A stretch of DNA of 15,184 nt from JAPWJZ01 sp035626855. GTDB taxonomy: Bacteria > Pseudomonadota > Alphaproteobacteria > Micavibrionales > UBA2020. Below are positions 1-6,951 of the stretch, one piece after another. Under the pieces are notes generated by a model. It did not search any database, was not told the DNA's origin, and worked only from the letters and a program-made list of their open reading frames with translations. The stretch's first letter is position 1. Every line of letters begins with the position of its first letter. A program made the position numbers and the translations under genes. The stretch is from NCBI GenBank assembly GCA_035626855.1, contig DASPMW010000201.1, forward strand, positions 1 to 15,184. The letters run 5' to 3'.

Positions 1-323
1 CCGTTCACGAGTGTCCAGACGCCCTGCTGCGCGTATTGCTCGCGCACCGTCGTAAGCATTGCGTCGGGAATGAAGGGGACCTGGCGCACAAAACTTTCCA
101 TCGCTGCCGGGTAATGGACGGATAATGCGTACATGACCAGCCCCGCGCAAAGCGACCCTGCCAGTGCCCAAAATGTGCAGGCGATGAAATCTCGGCACCA
201 GAACAGCGCGGCGCGCGAAATATAAACATCGGGCACCACGAAGAAAAACGTCCCTTCGGCAAGCCCCCAGAGAAAGCCGGCAAGCCCATGGCGCCTGCGT
301 TTCGCGACAGGCTCTATTCCCAT
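1..323 (-). CDS. Partial membrane protein of unknown function, last visible gene of the ynbAB-plsC operon
   Basis: This reading frame is open from an ATG at 323 to the window edge, giving 107 codons of a truncated protein. The ATG overlaps the 3' end of the acyltransferase gene by 10 bp in another frame, as expected for the next gene of a coupled operon. The protein starts with a basic stretch (KRRR near residue 8). A hydrophobic segment with an aromatic-rich core (GTFFFVVPDVY) lies around residues 20-40, and a likely transmembrane helix around residues 47-68. A more polar stretch follows. Lipid genes upstream suggest a membrane or lipid role, but I do not recognise the family, and the C-terminal part is missing. 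A different frame opening at 289 gives an Arg/Ser/Cys-rich protein without membrane character and is rejected. Confidence 0.7.
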   Translation of the reverse strand, partial: MGIEPVAKRRRHGLAGFLWGLAEGTFFFVVPDVYISRAALFWCRDFIACTFWALAGSLCAGLVMYALSVHYPAAMESFVRQVPFIPDAMLTTVREQYAQQGVWTLVN

Positions 324-961
324 GCGGCGAAATGCCCTTCGGCGGCGAGGGCCTGGAATTCGCGGTTGAGGGTATCCATGAAGCTGTTGCGGTCTGCGCC
401 ATAAGTCAGGGGCGCGCCGATGAAGACGTCACAGAAGAAAGGCACAAGCACGAAATCATCCTTCGGCAAGGCTTTACCCAGACCGTGGAGAAATACAGGG
501 GTGATCGGGACATGCGGGTAACGCTCTGCCAGATGGGCGATGCCCTTTTTGAATTGCGAGAGTTTTTCCGGCTCGCCTCGCGAGCCTTCGGGGAAGAGGA
601 TGATGATATCACCGCGGTCGAGCGCATCGCAGCAGGGTTGCAGCGGATCATAGGTTTTGCTCGCGCGACCGCGTTCCATCGGGATGATACCGATAAGCCT
701 GGAGGCGAACCATGCCATTGCCTTGGTTTTCAGGAAGTAATCGGCGGCGGCGATCGGGCGCAGGCGTGGCAGTAGGGCAGGAGGAAAGAGCGAAAGCAGC
801 ACCAGCGTATCAAGATGGCTGTTGTGGTTGGCGATGACGATCGCGGGCCCCTGGCGCGGCAGCAGGTCCGCACGCCGTACGTTCATGCCAAGAAATATCA
901 GGATGAACAGCCGGATGAAGCTGAAGAAAAACCGTCGGGGAAGGGTTGGGGGCTTTTCCAT
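314..961 (-). CDS. PlsC-type 1-acyl-sn-glycerol-3-phosphate acyltransferase family protein
   Basis: A 215-residue lysophospholipid/glycerophosphate acyltransferase, membrane-associated, expected to transfer an acyl chain from acyl-ACP or acyl-CoA to a lysophosphatidate-like acceptor. The catalytic HX4D motif is at H46-D51 within NHNSHLD, and the acceptor-binding block FPEGSR is at about 123-128. A hydrophobic N-terminal segment (about 11-25) would anchor it in the inner membrane. The length is slightly short for PlsC but covers the whole domain. It starts 1 bp after the stop of the CDP-diacylglycerol synthase with no obvious Shine-Dalgarno, so translational coupling is likely. The ynbA/ynbB context suggests a pathway-specific acyltransferase rather than the housekeeping PlsC. 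The true acceptor cannot be read from sequence. Confidence 0.92.
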   Translation of the reverse strand: MEKPPTLPRRFFFSFIRLFILIFLGMNVRRADLLPRQGPAIVIANHNSHLDTLVLLSLFPPALLPRLRPIAAADYFLKTKAMAWFASRLIGIIPMERGRASKTYDPLQPCCDALDRGDIIILFPEGSRGEPEKLSQFKKGIAHLAERYPHVPITPVFLHGLGKALPKDDFVLVPFFCDVFIGAPLTYGADRNSFMDTLNREFQALAAEGHFAAWE

Positions 962-962
962 G

Positions 963-1898
963 TCAATAATATAGATAGTAAGTGAAGTGGAAGAACAGCG
1001 GCGCGGTGAAGGTCAGGCTGTCGATACGATCCATGATGCCGCCATGCCCCGGTATCGTGTGGCCCATATCCTTGACGCCGAGGTCGCGCTTGATCGCGGA
1101 GATCGATACGTCACCGATAAAACCGAACACGCCGATGATGAGCGCGGCGAGCGCGGCATGCAGCATGCTAAACGGCGTCAGGTAAGGTGCCAGCAGCACC
1201 GACGCCGCTACCGTCGTAAAAATCCCGCCCAGCAGCCCTTCCCAGGTTTTTTTCGGGCTGACGAGTGGAATGACCTTGTGCTTGCCAAAGGTTTTTCCCC
1301 AGCAATACTGCGCGACATCGTTGAATTGCGTCAGGAAGACGAGGAACAACAGCAGGCCCGCGCCGCCGGTCGATCCGCCGACAGGAATTTGCGGGAGCAC
1401 GAAAAGATAGGCGAGATGACTCACCGAAAATACACAAGTCATCAGGCCCCAATGGATCGTTGCGGCAGCCTTCAAAAAGCCCTGGGTCGCCTGTGCGATG
1501 ATCATCCGGAAGCCAATGAAGAGGAACATGTATACAGGAATGAAAATAATGAACATGCCGTACCAGGCCGTCGCCGCCCAATAAAATTGCACGGGGATGG
1601 AGAGATAGGCCCAGAACAGCACCCGCCGGTCCGCGCGGCGCGTCGGGATCTGGGAGACGAACTCCTTGAAAGCAAGGAAGCTGACGAAGCCGAGAAAACC
1701 AATAGCGACCGGCGGGGAGGAGAGCACAGCGCCGCTGAACAACCCGATCATCCACCACCAGCTTTTGGTGCGCAGCACCAGTTCGGTGTAATCTTTTTCC
1801 GGTTTCGATTTTTTCAAGCCGAAGACGATCAGGCTGGCGAGGATAAGCAGGCACCAGAGTCCGCCGATCGCGTAAAATACGGGGGCAGGGCTGTTCAT
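963..1898 (-). CDS. ynbB: CDP-diacylglycerol synthase (phosphatidate cytidylyltransferase), YnbB type
   Basis: A 311-residue integral membrane enzyme that makes CDP-diacylglycerol from phosphatidate and CTP. The C-terminal CdsA signature is complete at about 267-294: an SAIKR stretch, KD, PGHGG and DRIDS. The rest consists of several hydrophobic helices. Middle and C-terminal segments (WGKTFGKHK, VSPKKTWEG, the FTAP stretch after the signature) resemble E. coli YnbB as I remember it, more than housekeeping CdsA, and the gene sits next to a YnbA homologue. In E. coli, YnbB is a CdsA paralogue linked to synthesis of the glycolipid MPIase; whether that holds here is inference. Its ATG overlaps the ynbA stop by 4 bp (ATGA). 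Confidence is high for the reaction and moderate for the paralogue assignment. Confidence 0.92.
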   Translation of the reverse strand: MNSPAPVFYAIGGLWCLLILASLIVFGLKKSKPEKDYTELVLRTKSWWWMIGLFSGAVLSSPPVAIGFLGFVSFLAFKEFVSQIPTRRADRRVLFWAYLSIPVQFYWAATAWYGMFIIFIPVYMFLFIGFRMIIAQATQGFLKAAATIHWGLMTCVFSVSHLAYLFVLPQIPVGGSTGGAGLLLFLVFLTQFNDVAQYCWGKTFGKHKVIPLVSPKKTWEGLLGGIFTTVAASVLLAPYLTPFSMLHAALAALIIGVFGFIGDVSISAIKRDLGVKDMGHTIPGHGGIMDRIDSLTFTAPLFFHFTYYLYY

Positions 1899-2506
1899 GG
1901 CGCTGTGCCTTCCGCCAGCGCACGCGCCGCGCGGTTATAGATCGTGCGGCACAGCAGCAGCAAAAGAACGGCAAAAGCGGCGTTGAGCCAGATGCCCGTC
2001 GGCAGACCAAGGCCGATAGCCAGACCCAGAGTACCGAAGGCGAGGGCGCGGTCGCTTTTGCCCATCGGCCCGTCGTAGCGCCGCGATGCGCCGATTTGCA
2101 GTCCTGCAATGCCAGTCATTTCACTGATGACGGCAAAGATGCAAACAAGCGCGACCAGCCATCCGAAAGCGCCCGGCAAAAGCGCAAAAGGAAGATATAA
2201 CGCCGTATCCGCGATGACGTCACCCAACTCATTCAGCAGGGTGCCCAGCCGCGACTTCTGGTTATGCTCGCGCGCGAGCATGCCATCGACCGCATTCAGC
2301 GCCATGCGGAAAAAGAAAAACAGCGGCAGCGAAAGCCAGGGCCAGCGCTGCTCGGGAAAGGCAGCGAGACAAGCGCCCATGATCAACGACAATGCGGCAG
2401 CCGCCAGCGTCACCTGGTTTGCCGTGAGGCCGCGCGCAGCGAGCCCGGCTACGAGGGGCCGAAGCAATCCTTGAAACCTGCTTTTTAACTGGTAGACGCT
2501 TGCCAT
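1895..2506 (-). CDS. ynbA: CDP-alcohol phosphatidyltransferase, YnbA type
   Basis: A 203-residue inner-membrane protein of the CDP-alcohol phosphatidyltransferase family, which moves a phosphatidyl group from CDP-diacylglycerol to an alcohol. The signature spans residues 71-96: D74-G75, A78-R79, G88 and D96 match, with D100 just beyond. The first and third Asp of the family pattern DX2DGX2ARX8GX3DX3D are Asn here (N71, N92). The same arrangement (NAxDGMLARE, LNExGDV, GPxGKSDRAL) is what I remember of E. coli YnbA. The start is the ATG at 2506: AGAGG lies 6 nt upstream of it, but only 3 nt upstream of the in-frame GTG at 2509. It is the first gene of the operon and would use CDP-DAG made by the adjacent YnbB. 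The acceptor alcohol is unknown. Confidence 0.9.
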   Translation of the reverse strand: MASVYQLKSRFQGLLRPLVAGLAARGLTANQVTLAAAALSLIMGACLAAFPEQRWPWLSLPLFFFFRMALNAVDGMLAREHNQKSRLGTLLNELGDVIADTALYLPFALLPGAFGWLVALVCIFAVISEMTGIAGLQIGASRRYDGPMGKSDRALAFGTLGLAIGLGLPTGIWLNAAFAVLLLLLCRTIYNRAARALAEGTAP

Positions 2507-2512
2507 CACGGA

Positions 2513-2517
2513 CCTCT
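2513..2517 (-). promoter_or_regulatory. Shine-Dalgarno deciding the ynbA start
   Basis: The minus strand reads AGAGG, 6 nt before the ATG at 2506 and 3 nt before the GTG at 2509. The spacing favours the ATG. Confidence 0.6.
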
Positions 2518-2528
2518 TTATTCGTCCG

Positions 2529-2534
2529 ATTATA
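2529..2534 (-). promoter_or_regulatory. Putative -10 box of the ynbAB-plsC operon
   Basis: The minus strand carries a perfect TATAAT. The predicted transcription start near 2522 gives a leader of about 16 nt that just contains the AGAGG. At 16-18 bp spacing I see no good TTGACA-like -35 (CGCTTT at 17 bp), so the promoter may be weak or activator-dependent. Confidence 0.45.
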
Positions 2535-2574
2535 GCGGCAGCTTATTACAAAAGCGTTGCGGTTGTTATTTACA

Positions 2575-2609
2575 GAAAAACCCCGGACATCGCGCATCCG
2601 GGGTTTTTC
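2575..2609 (-). terminator. Rho-independent terminator after the PfpI-family gene
   Basis: A perfect 13-bp stem (2575-2587 with 2597-2609), GC core CCCCGGA, and a 9-nt loop. On the minus strand it ends in TTTTT. It lies 18 bp after the stop of the PfpI-family gene and before the ynbA promoter, so it separates the two units. The stem has an A tract on the other side, so it could also work in the opposite direction, but no plus-strand gene reads into it. Confidence 0.88.
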
Positions 2610-2627
2610 GGCATATCAGCAGGCGTG

Positions 2628-3314
2628 TCAGGAAGCCGACTGGAAGCTTTCCTTCATGTGCTCGGCAACGTAATCAGCGTTCGCGAGCGGCGAAACATCG
2701 TCCGTCGAATTGATCTCCGGCTTCGGCACGGGGACAAGCTCGCCCGCTTTCAGCTTCAGCTGGTCCATGATCGCCTTGGTGAAGGCCGGCAAATCGGCAG
2801 GCCAGCGGCCCGTGATAAACTGGCCATCGACCAAAGCATCCTTGCCAGCATAGGCCGCGCCGGCGGCTTCAATCTCGCCGCGGATCTCGGGGTAACCGGA
2901 AAGCGTGGCACCGCCGATGACGCCGGCGGTCGCAAGCAGTTGCGGGCCATGGCAGATCGCTGCGATGGGTTTGCCGGTTGCAGCGAACACGCGCACGAAA
3001 TCGACGACGGCTTCGTTTTTCCTCAACTCCTCGGGCGCTTTGCCGCCCGGGATGAGCAACAGGTCGTAGGCGTCGGGATTGAGGCCTTCAAGCTTGAGCG
3101 TCTCTTTCAGTTCGTAGCCGTTCTTGCCTTTGAAGGCGCCGCCGTTTGGCGTTGCGACATCGACGCGGATGTTTTCCTCGACAAGACGGTAATAGGGATA
3201 GAAAAACTCGAGGTCCTCGACCTTGTCGGCAGTAATGATCAGCACATACTGGACCGAATCAGGAGCTTGCGACGGCGTGATAATATCGTCGGGAATGGGG
3301 GGCTGCGTGGTCAT
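2628..3314 (-). CDS. PfpI/DJ-1 superfamily protein (intracellular protease/deglycase-like)
   Basis: A 228-residue cytosolic protein of the class I glutamine amidotransferase-like fold. Members are described as proteases, glyoxalases or deglycases that handle damaged proteins and aldehydes. The nucleophile elbow AICHGPQLL places Cys121 next to His122. The conserved acidic partner is probably E36 in DLEFFYPYYR, which aligns from memory with DVELIYPYHR of Pyrococcus PfpI. The GGKAPEELR and RWPADL motifs also fit. The PfpI core ends near residue 189, leaving a polar C-terminal tail of about 40 residues. The start at 3314 is chosen because AGAGG lies 6 nt upstream; the longer frame from 3359 adds 15 residues with no ribosome site. 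It is a single-gene unit between two terminators. The substrate is unknown. Confidence 0.93.
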   Translation of the reverse strand: MTTQPPIPDDIITPSQAPDSVQYVLIITADKVEDLEFFYPYYRLVEENIRVDVATPNGGAFKGKNGYELKETLKLEGLNPDAYDLLLIPGGKAPEELRKNEAVVDFVRVFAATGKPIAAICHGPQLLATAGVIGGATLSGYPEIRGEIEAAGAAYAGKDALVDGQFITGRWPADLPAFTKAIMDQLKLKAGELVPVPKPEINSTDDVSPLANADYVAEHMKESFQSAS

Positions 3315-3320
3315 GAACTT

Positions 3321-3325
3321 CCTCT
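3321..3325 (-). promoter_or_regulatory. Shine-Dalgarno deciding the PfpI-family start
   Basis: The minus strand reads AGAGG, 6 nt before the ATG at 3314. This supports the shorter 228-residue protein over the upstream ATG at 3359. Confidence 0.6.
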
Positions 3326-3388
3326 GCCGCTCAGGGTTAAAATTGCTCCCCTCCAACAACAGGCGCCCTTAAAATGTTCCGGCAATTA

Positions 3389-3426
3389 AAAAGCCGGCAA
3401 AGGCTCGTATGCCCTTGCCGGCTTTT
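3389..3426 (-). terminator. Rho-independent terminator after the 57-residue membrane peptide gene
   Basis: A 12-bp stem (3389-3400 with 3415-3426) with core GCCGGCAA, extended by two more pairs after a bulged A, and a minus-strand TTTTT tract that continues into TTTTTAATT. It starts 13 bp after the stop of the small gene. Confidence 0.85.
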
Positions 3427-3439
3427 GATAACTTAAAGC

Positions 3440-3613
3440 TTACTTGTTGCGGCCGTTGATGAAGCCGCCGATGATCGCGCCGGTCACGATAACAGGTGCC
3501 GAAACGGTGACGACGGGCAGCAGCGCCGCGCCGACGACAGCGATGCCTGCGCCAGCCAGCGCGCCCTTGACGACTTTGTTGAATTTCGAGGAAAGGCCTT
3601 TGTTGTTGTCCAT
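3440..3613 (-). CDS. Small glycine-rich membrane peptide (57 aa), unknown function
   Basis: A 57-residue peptide. A lysine-containing polar N-terminus (residues 1-16) is followed by two hydrophobic stretches, about 17-33 and 36-52, rich in Gly and Ala (GALAGAGIAVVGAALL and VIVTGAIIGGF), and a basic tail ending NGRNK. GxxxG-like spacing suggests helices that pack together in the membrane. The ATG at 3613 is chosen because AGGAG lies 7 nt upstream; a longer in-frame ATG at 3685 would lie inside the promoter. The gene has its own promoter-like sequence and its own terminator, so it is a free-standing unit. I do not recognise the family. A toxin-like, holin-like or structural membrane peptide are all possible, and nothing nearby decides between them. 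Confidence 0.75.
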   Translation of the reverse strand: MDNNKGLSSKFNKVVKGALAGAGIAVVGAALLPVVTVSAPVIVTGAIIGGFINGRNK

Positions 3614-3620
3614 CTGAAGT

Positions 3621-3625
3621 CTCCT
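3621..3625 (-). promoter_or_regulatory. Shine-Dalgarno of the 57-residue peptide gene
   Basis: The minus strand reads AGGAG, 7 nt before the ATG at 3613. This strong site fixes the start and argues that the small gene is translated. Confidence 0.75.
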
Positions 3626-3657
3626 GTAGAAAACGGTTAAATTTATGCGTTGCCGCG

Positions 3658-3685
3658 GTTGTAAGCTATTCCCAGAATATGTCAA
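3658..3685 (-). promoter_or_regulatory. Putative sigma70-type promoter of the 57-residue peptide gene
   Basis: On the minus strand there is a perfect TTGACA (3680-3685), a 16-bp spacer and TACAAC (3658-3663, 4 of 6 matches). The predicted start is near 3651, giving a leader of about 38 nt with the AGGAG. Confidence 0.5.
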
Positions 3686-3738
3686 TAGGGTAATAACGCC
3701 CTCGCGCGTTCACGATAAAGCGAATAGATTCAATAGTG

Positions 3739-6666
3739 TCAGGCAGTCTTGGCTTGGGGCAGGCCATCGATCAGCTTGCCGAGTTCTTTGAAATCCAGAG
3801 GCTTCACGAGGTGATGGTGGAAACCGGCGGCGCGTGACCGGCGGCGGTGTTCTTCCTGTCCCCAGCCTGTCTGGGCGATGAAGATGGTATTCTCCATCCC
3901 CGGCATGCTCCGCATGGTTGTGCAGACGTCATAGCCGCTCATGCCCGGCATGCCGATATCCAGCAGCACCACATCCGGCCGGAAGGCAGGCGCGGCCGCG
4001 ATCGCGGCGGCGCCGTCGTTGAGCACACGCGCTTCGTGGCCGAGCATTTCTATCGCCCAGCCGATTGTCTGCGCGGAATCCCGGTTATCATCGACCACGA
4101 GGACGCGCACCGCGCTGCCGCCCTTGGCAGTTTCAGGAGATGAAGGGGCCGGTGCCGACGCGGCAGCATGATGATGGACAGGCAGGGCGATCGTCACGCT
4201 GGTGCCGCGGCCCTCGCCTTCACTGGACGCATGCACCTTGCCGCCGTGACGTTCGACAAGGTTGCGCACAAGGGTCAAGCCGATGCCAAGACCCCCTTGG
4301 GCCCGTTCGATAGAATTGTCCGCCTGTGTGAACATGTCGAAGATATGGGGAAGCTGCTGCGGCGCAATCCCGATGCCGTTGTCCGTGATGTCGATGATCG
4401 CCTGCTCTCCTTCGACGCGCGCGGAAAGGCGGATATCCCCGCCCGGCTCCGTATATTTCCCGGCGTTATTAAGGAGATTGGCGAAGACCTGACCCAGGCG
4501 GACCGCGTCGCCCAGAACGGTCACCGGGGATTCCGGGAGGGAAAGGGTGAGGCTGTGCCGCTTTTCCGTCAGCAGCGGCTGGCAGGTCTCAACTGCATTG
4601 TGAATGATATCGGCCAACAGGACCGGGTCCCGCCGCAGTTCGATCTTGCCATGCGTGATGCGCGAAATATCCATGAGGTCATCGACGAGCCGGACCATTT
4701 GCGTCACCTGGCGGCCAATCAGTTCCCGCGCGCGCTCGATCGTATCCGGCGCGGCCGTTGGCGACTGGAAGATATGCAGCGCATTTCGGATCGGCGCGAG
4801 CGGGTTGCGCAGCTCATGGGCCAGCGTCGCGAGGAACTCGTCCTTCTTGCGGTCCGCCTCGACCAGCATCGCTTCGTGTCGCACGCGCTCGATCGACGAC
4901 CAGCAACGCTCCGCGACGATTTCCATGAGCCGGATTTCTTCCGGCTGCCAATCTCGGGGCAAATTCTGGTGGACTGCCATCATCGCATGCAGGCGGCCTT
5001 CCTTGACGAGCGGGCAGGTGACGATCGCGTGGATGCCGATCTCGCGGAACATGTCCGCGCCATCTTCCGCGGTCAGTTCCGTATTGACGTCGCGAATGAC
5101 CAGCGTGCGGGAATTATTCAGGTCATTCACCGCCTTGCTGCCGAACAGCGCGAGGCTGTAGTACCCGGCGGTGCTCATCGAGCCGTCCGCGACATAATCA
5201 GCGCGGATGGTGAAATGGTCGCCGTCGGGTTCTACATCCGCGTAGGCGCAGCGCGACGTGTTCAGATATTCGGAGGTCATCTGGGTCGCGACCTCCATGA
5301 TCCGCATCGGGTCGCGGATCGCACGGGTCGCCGTTTCGAGATCGGAGAGGAAACGGAACCTGCTTTCGCTCGCTTTCAGGGTCGCTTCATTGGCGCGGCT
5401 GTCCGTGACGTCGCGGGTGGTGCCGGCCACAGCTTCAACCTCGCCATCCCGGCCGAAGACCGGGACGAAGATATAATCATAAAGGCGCTTGCCATGCGTG
5501 CCGGTGAAGTGGACTTCGCCGCGGAAGGGCTTCTTCGTCGCGATCACCTGGTCGATTTCCCGCTCGTGCATTTCGGCGTGCCAGGGCTCGTAGCCGATTT
5601 CCAAAAACGATTTGCCAACCGCTTCTTCCCAGCTTTTCCCCCACATCTCGAGCAATGCCCGGTTAGCGAAGGTAAAGCGGCGGCTATGATCAAAAGTATA
5701 GATGAAGTCCGGCGTCGCGCTCAGGATTGTTTCATACAGACGCTTTTCTCGCTGAAGCAGTGCATCGGCGGCGCGCAGCTGTTCCTGCGCTGCGATACGG
5801 TCGCGGTGTTCTCTGTCCCGCCCGATGATAACGGCAGCTGTCCCGGCAAGAACCTCCACCATACGAATATCATTCTCGGCCGGGCTGCGCGGGAAGGGGT
5901 AATATACCGCGAAGGTACCGAGCACATTGCCGTCCCCGGAATGAATTGGCTGCGACCAGCAGGCATGAAGCCCGTGGGACAGCGCCAGATCCTTGAAATC
6001 CTTCCACAGCGGATCAACCGCGATGTCGGAGACAATCGTGGTTTTGCCGTTGAAGGCGGCCGTGCCGCAGGACCCTACGCCCGGGCCGATCGCAATGCCA
6101 TCGATGGCGGCGCGGTAGGCGGCGGCCAGTTTGGTGCCCGCCCCGTCCCGCAATACGCCCTTGTCAGCATCCAGCAAAAGGATTGAAGCGATGGCGCCCT
6201 CGCCCGACTGTGCCTCGACCGCCCCCGTGAGCATGTCGAGGATGTCGCCAAGCGGCTTGCCAGCCAAGGCCGCTTCTAAAGCGTTCCGCTGGCCTTCCGC
6301 CAGCGTTTCGAAGCGCTTGCGCTCCGTGATGTCCCGGAAGTAAAAGGACAGCCCACCGTCGCTTCGGGGGTAGACATTGATTTCGAACCAGCTTTCGTTG
6401 AGCGGTTTAAAGAACGCCTCAAAACTGCAGGGTTCCCGTTTCGCCATTGCCGCCCGGTAGGTTTCCTCAAAGATCGTGTTGCGCGCCTCCGGAAAAATTT
6501 CCCAGAAATCGCGTCCGATCAGCGTCTCGCGGCTTCTTCCATAGATCTTTTCGGCCCTGGCGTTCACATAGGTAAACCTCCACTTCGAATCCACGCTCAC
6601 GAAGGCATCGGTGATGCTTTCGATGATGGTCGTCGTTTCGTTCTCGATCAGGGATATGCCCGACAT
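3739..6666 (-). CDS. Hybrid sensor histidine kinase/response regulator (PAS-GAF-PAS-GAF-HisKA-HATPase-REC)
   Basis: A 975-residue signalling protein with no transmembrane segment, so probably cytosolic. In order: PAS (about 10-115, ending in a YFRDITERK-type linker), GAF (about 138-285), PAS (about 310-425), GAF (about 440-595), HisKA with phosphoacceptor H617 in AHELRNPLAPIRN, an HATPase domain with N box NLLNNAGKY (about 730), G1 DNGIGIA (about 762) and G2 GGLGIGLTL (about 791), then a His/Ala/Pro linker and REC. REC retains the acidic DD near 859, phosphoacceptor D903 in LLDIGMPGM, T933 and K955. The start is the ATG at 6666; an in-frame TTG at 6672 is possible and no strong Shine-Dalgarno is seen. 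There is no HPt domain and no partner regulator beside it, so the phosphorelay target is unknown, as is the signal. Confidence 0.95.
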   Translation of the reverse strand: MSGISLIENETTTIIESITDAFVSVDSKWRFTYVNARAEKIYGRSRETLIGRDFWEIFPEARNTIFEETYRAAMAKREPCSFEAFFKPLNESWFEINVYPRSDGGLSFYFRDITERKRFETLAEGQRNALEAALAGKPLGDILDMLTGAVEAQSGEGAIASILLLDADKGVLRDGAGTKLAAAYRAAIDGIAIGPGVGSCGTAAFNGKTTIVSDIAVDPLWKDFKDLALSHGLHACWSQPIHSGDGNVLGTFAVYYPFPRSPAENDIRMVEVLAGTAAVIIGRDREHRDRIAAQEQLRAADALLQREKRLYETILSATPDFIYTFDHSRRFTFANRALLEMWGKSWEEAVGKSFLEIGYEPWHAEMHEREIDQVIATKKPFRGEVHFTGTHGKRLYDYIFVPVFGRDGEVEAVAGTTRDVTDSRANEATLKASESRFRFLSDLETATRAIRDPMRIMEVATQMTSEYLNTSRCAYADVEPDGDHFTIRADYVADGSMSTAGYYSLALFGSKAVNDLNNSRTLVIRDVNTELTAEDGADMFREIGIHAIVTCPLVKEGRLHAMMAVHQNLPRDWQPEEIRLMEIVAERCWSSIERVRHEAMLVEADRKKDEFLATLAHELRNPLAPIRNALHIFQSPTAAPDTIERARELIGRQVTQMVRLVDDLMDISRITHGKIELRRDPVLLADIIHNAVETCQPLLTEKRHSLTLSLPESPVTVLGDAVRLGQVFANLLNNAGKYTEPGGDIRLSARVEGEQAIIDITDNGIGIAPQQLPHIFDMFTQADNSIERAQGGLGIGLTLVRNLVERHGGKVHASSEGEGRGTSVTIALPVHHHAAASAPAPSSPETAKGGSAVRVLVVDDNRDSAQTIGWAIEMLGHEARVLNDGAAAIAAAPAFRPDVVLLDIGMPGMSGYDVCTTMRSMPGMENTIFIAQTGWGQEEHRRRSRAAGFHHHLVKPLDFKELGKLIDGLPQAKTA

Positions 6667-6787
6667 TTCCAAGTCCCACAGGAAGCCCGCTTTCGCGCGC
6701 AGGATAACGCCACAAGATGGCTTTTAATCTCATGATAAACAATATATTTCGTAGATATGGCTGGACGGGGCCGGAAAGCAGGGAGGC

Positions 6788-6861
6788 TGGAGGCACGGGC
6801 CGGAATCGAACCGGCATTCGAGGATTTGCAGTCCTCTACATCACCATTCTGCCACCGCGCC
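6788..6861 (-). tRNA. tRNA-Cys (GCA)
   Basis: A 74-nt cloverleaf on the minus strand. The acceptor stem GGCGCGG pairs with CCGTGCC (one G-U pair), followed by U73 and an encoded CCA. The anticodon stem GAGGA/TCCTC holds the loop CTGCAAA with anticodon GCA (6827-6829). The T arm contains GGTTCGATTCC. U73 and GCA identify it as the cysteine tRNA. Protein frames over this region that read IEPAFEDL or similar are artefacts of the tRNA sequence. Confidence 0.96.
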
Positions 6862-6922
6862 TTAACCAGCATTCCAGGAGTTTCCCGTCGGTCGGCAGAG
6901 TGCCGGCGGGCATTAAGAAAGA

Positions 6923-6951
6923 TTTATAATGCGGGCGCCGCCGATAAACAA
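6923..6951 (-). promoter_or_regulatory. Putative sigma70-type promoter of tRNA-Cys
   Basis: The minus strand reads TTGTTT (6946-6951), a 17-bp spacer and TATAAA (6923-6928). The predicted start near 6916 gives a 5' leader of about 55 nt before the mature tRNA. The rest of the interval 6862-7062 shows no gene or convincing hairpin. Confidence 0.5.

Noticed and set aside
987..1940. A 317-codon plus-strand open frame opposite ynbB
   Set aside because: It gives an Arg/Glu/His-rich translation that mirrors hydrophobic codons of the membrane enzyme on the other strand. No domain is seen.
2625..3389. A 254-codon plus-strand open frame opposite the PfpI-family gene
   Set aside because: The minus strand has complete PfpI motifs, a Shine-Dalgarno and a terminator; the plus-strand frame has none.
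3690..3738. Short inverted repeat (AACGC/GCGTT) after the hybrid kinase gene
   Set aside because: The stem is only 5 bp with no following T tract, too weak to call a terminator.
4168..6186. A 672-codon open frame on the plus strand opposite the hybrid kinase
   Set aside because: Its translation has no recognisable domain, while the opposite strand encodes an unmistakable kinase over the whole length. It is a typical antisense open frame in GC-rich DNA.
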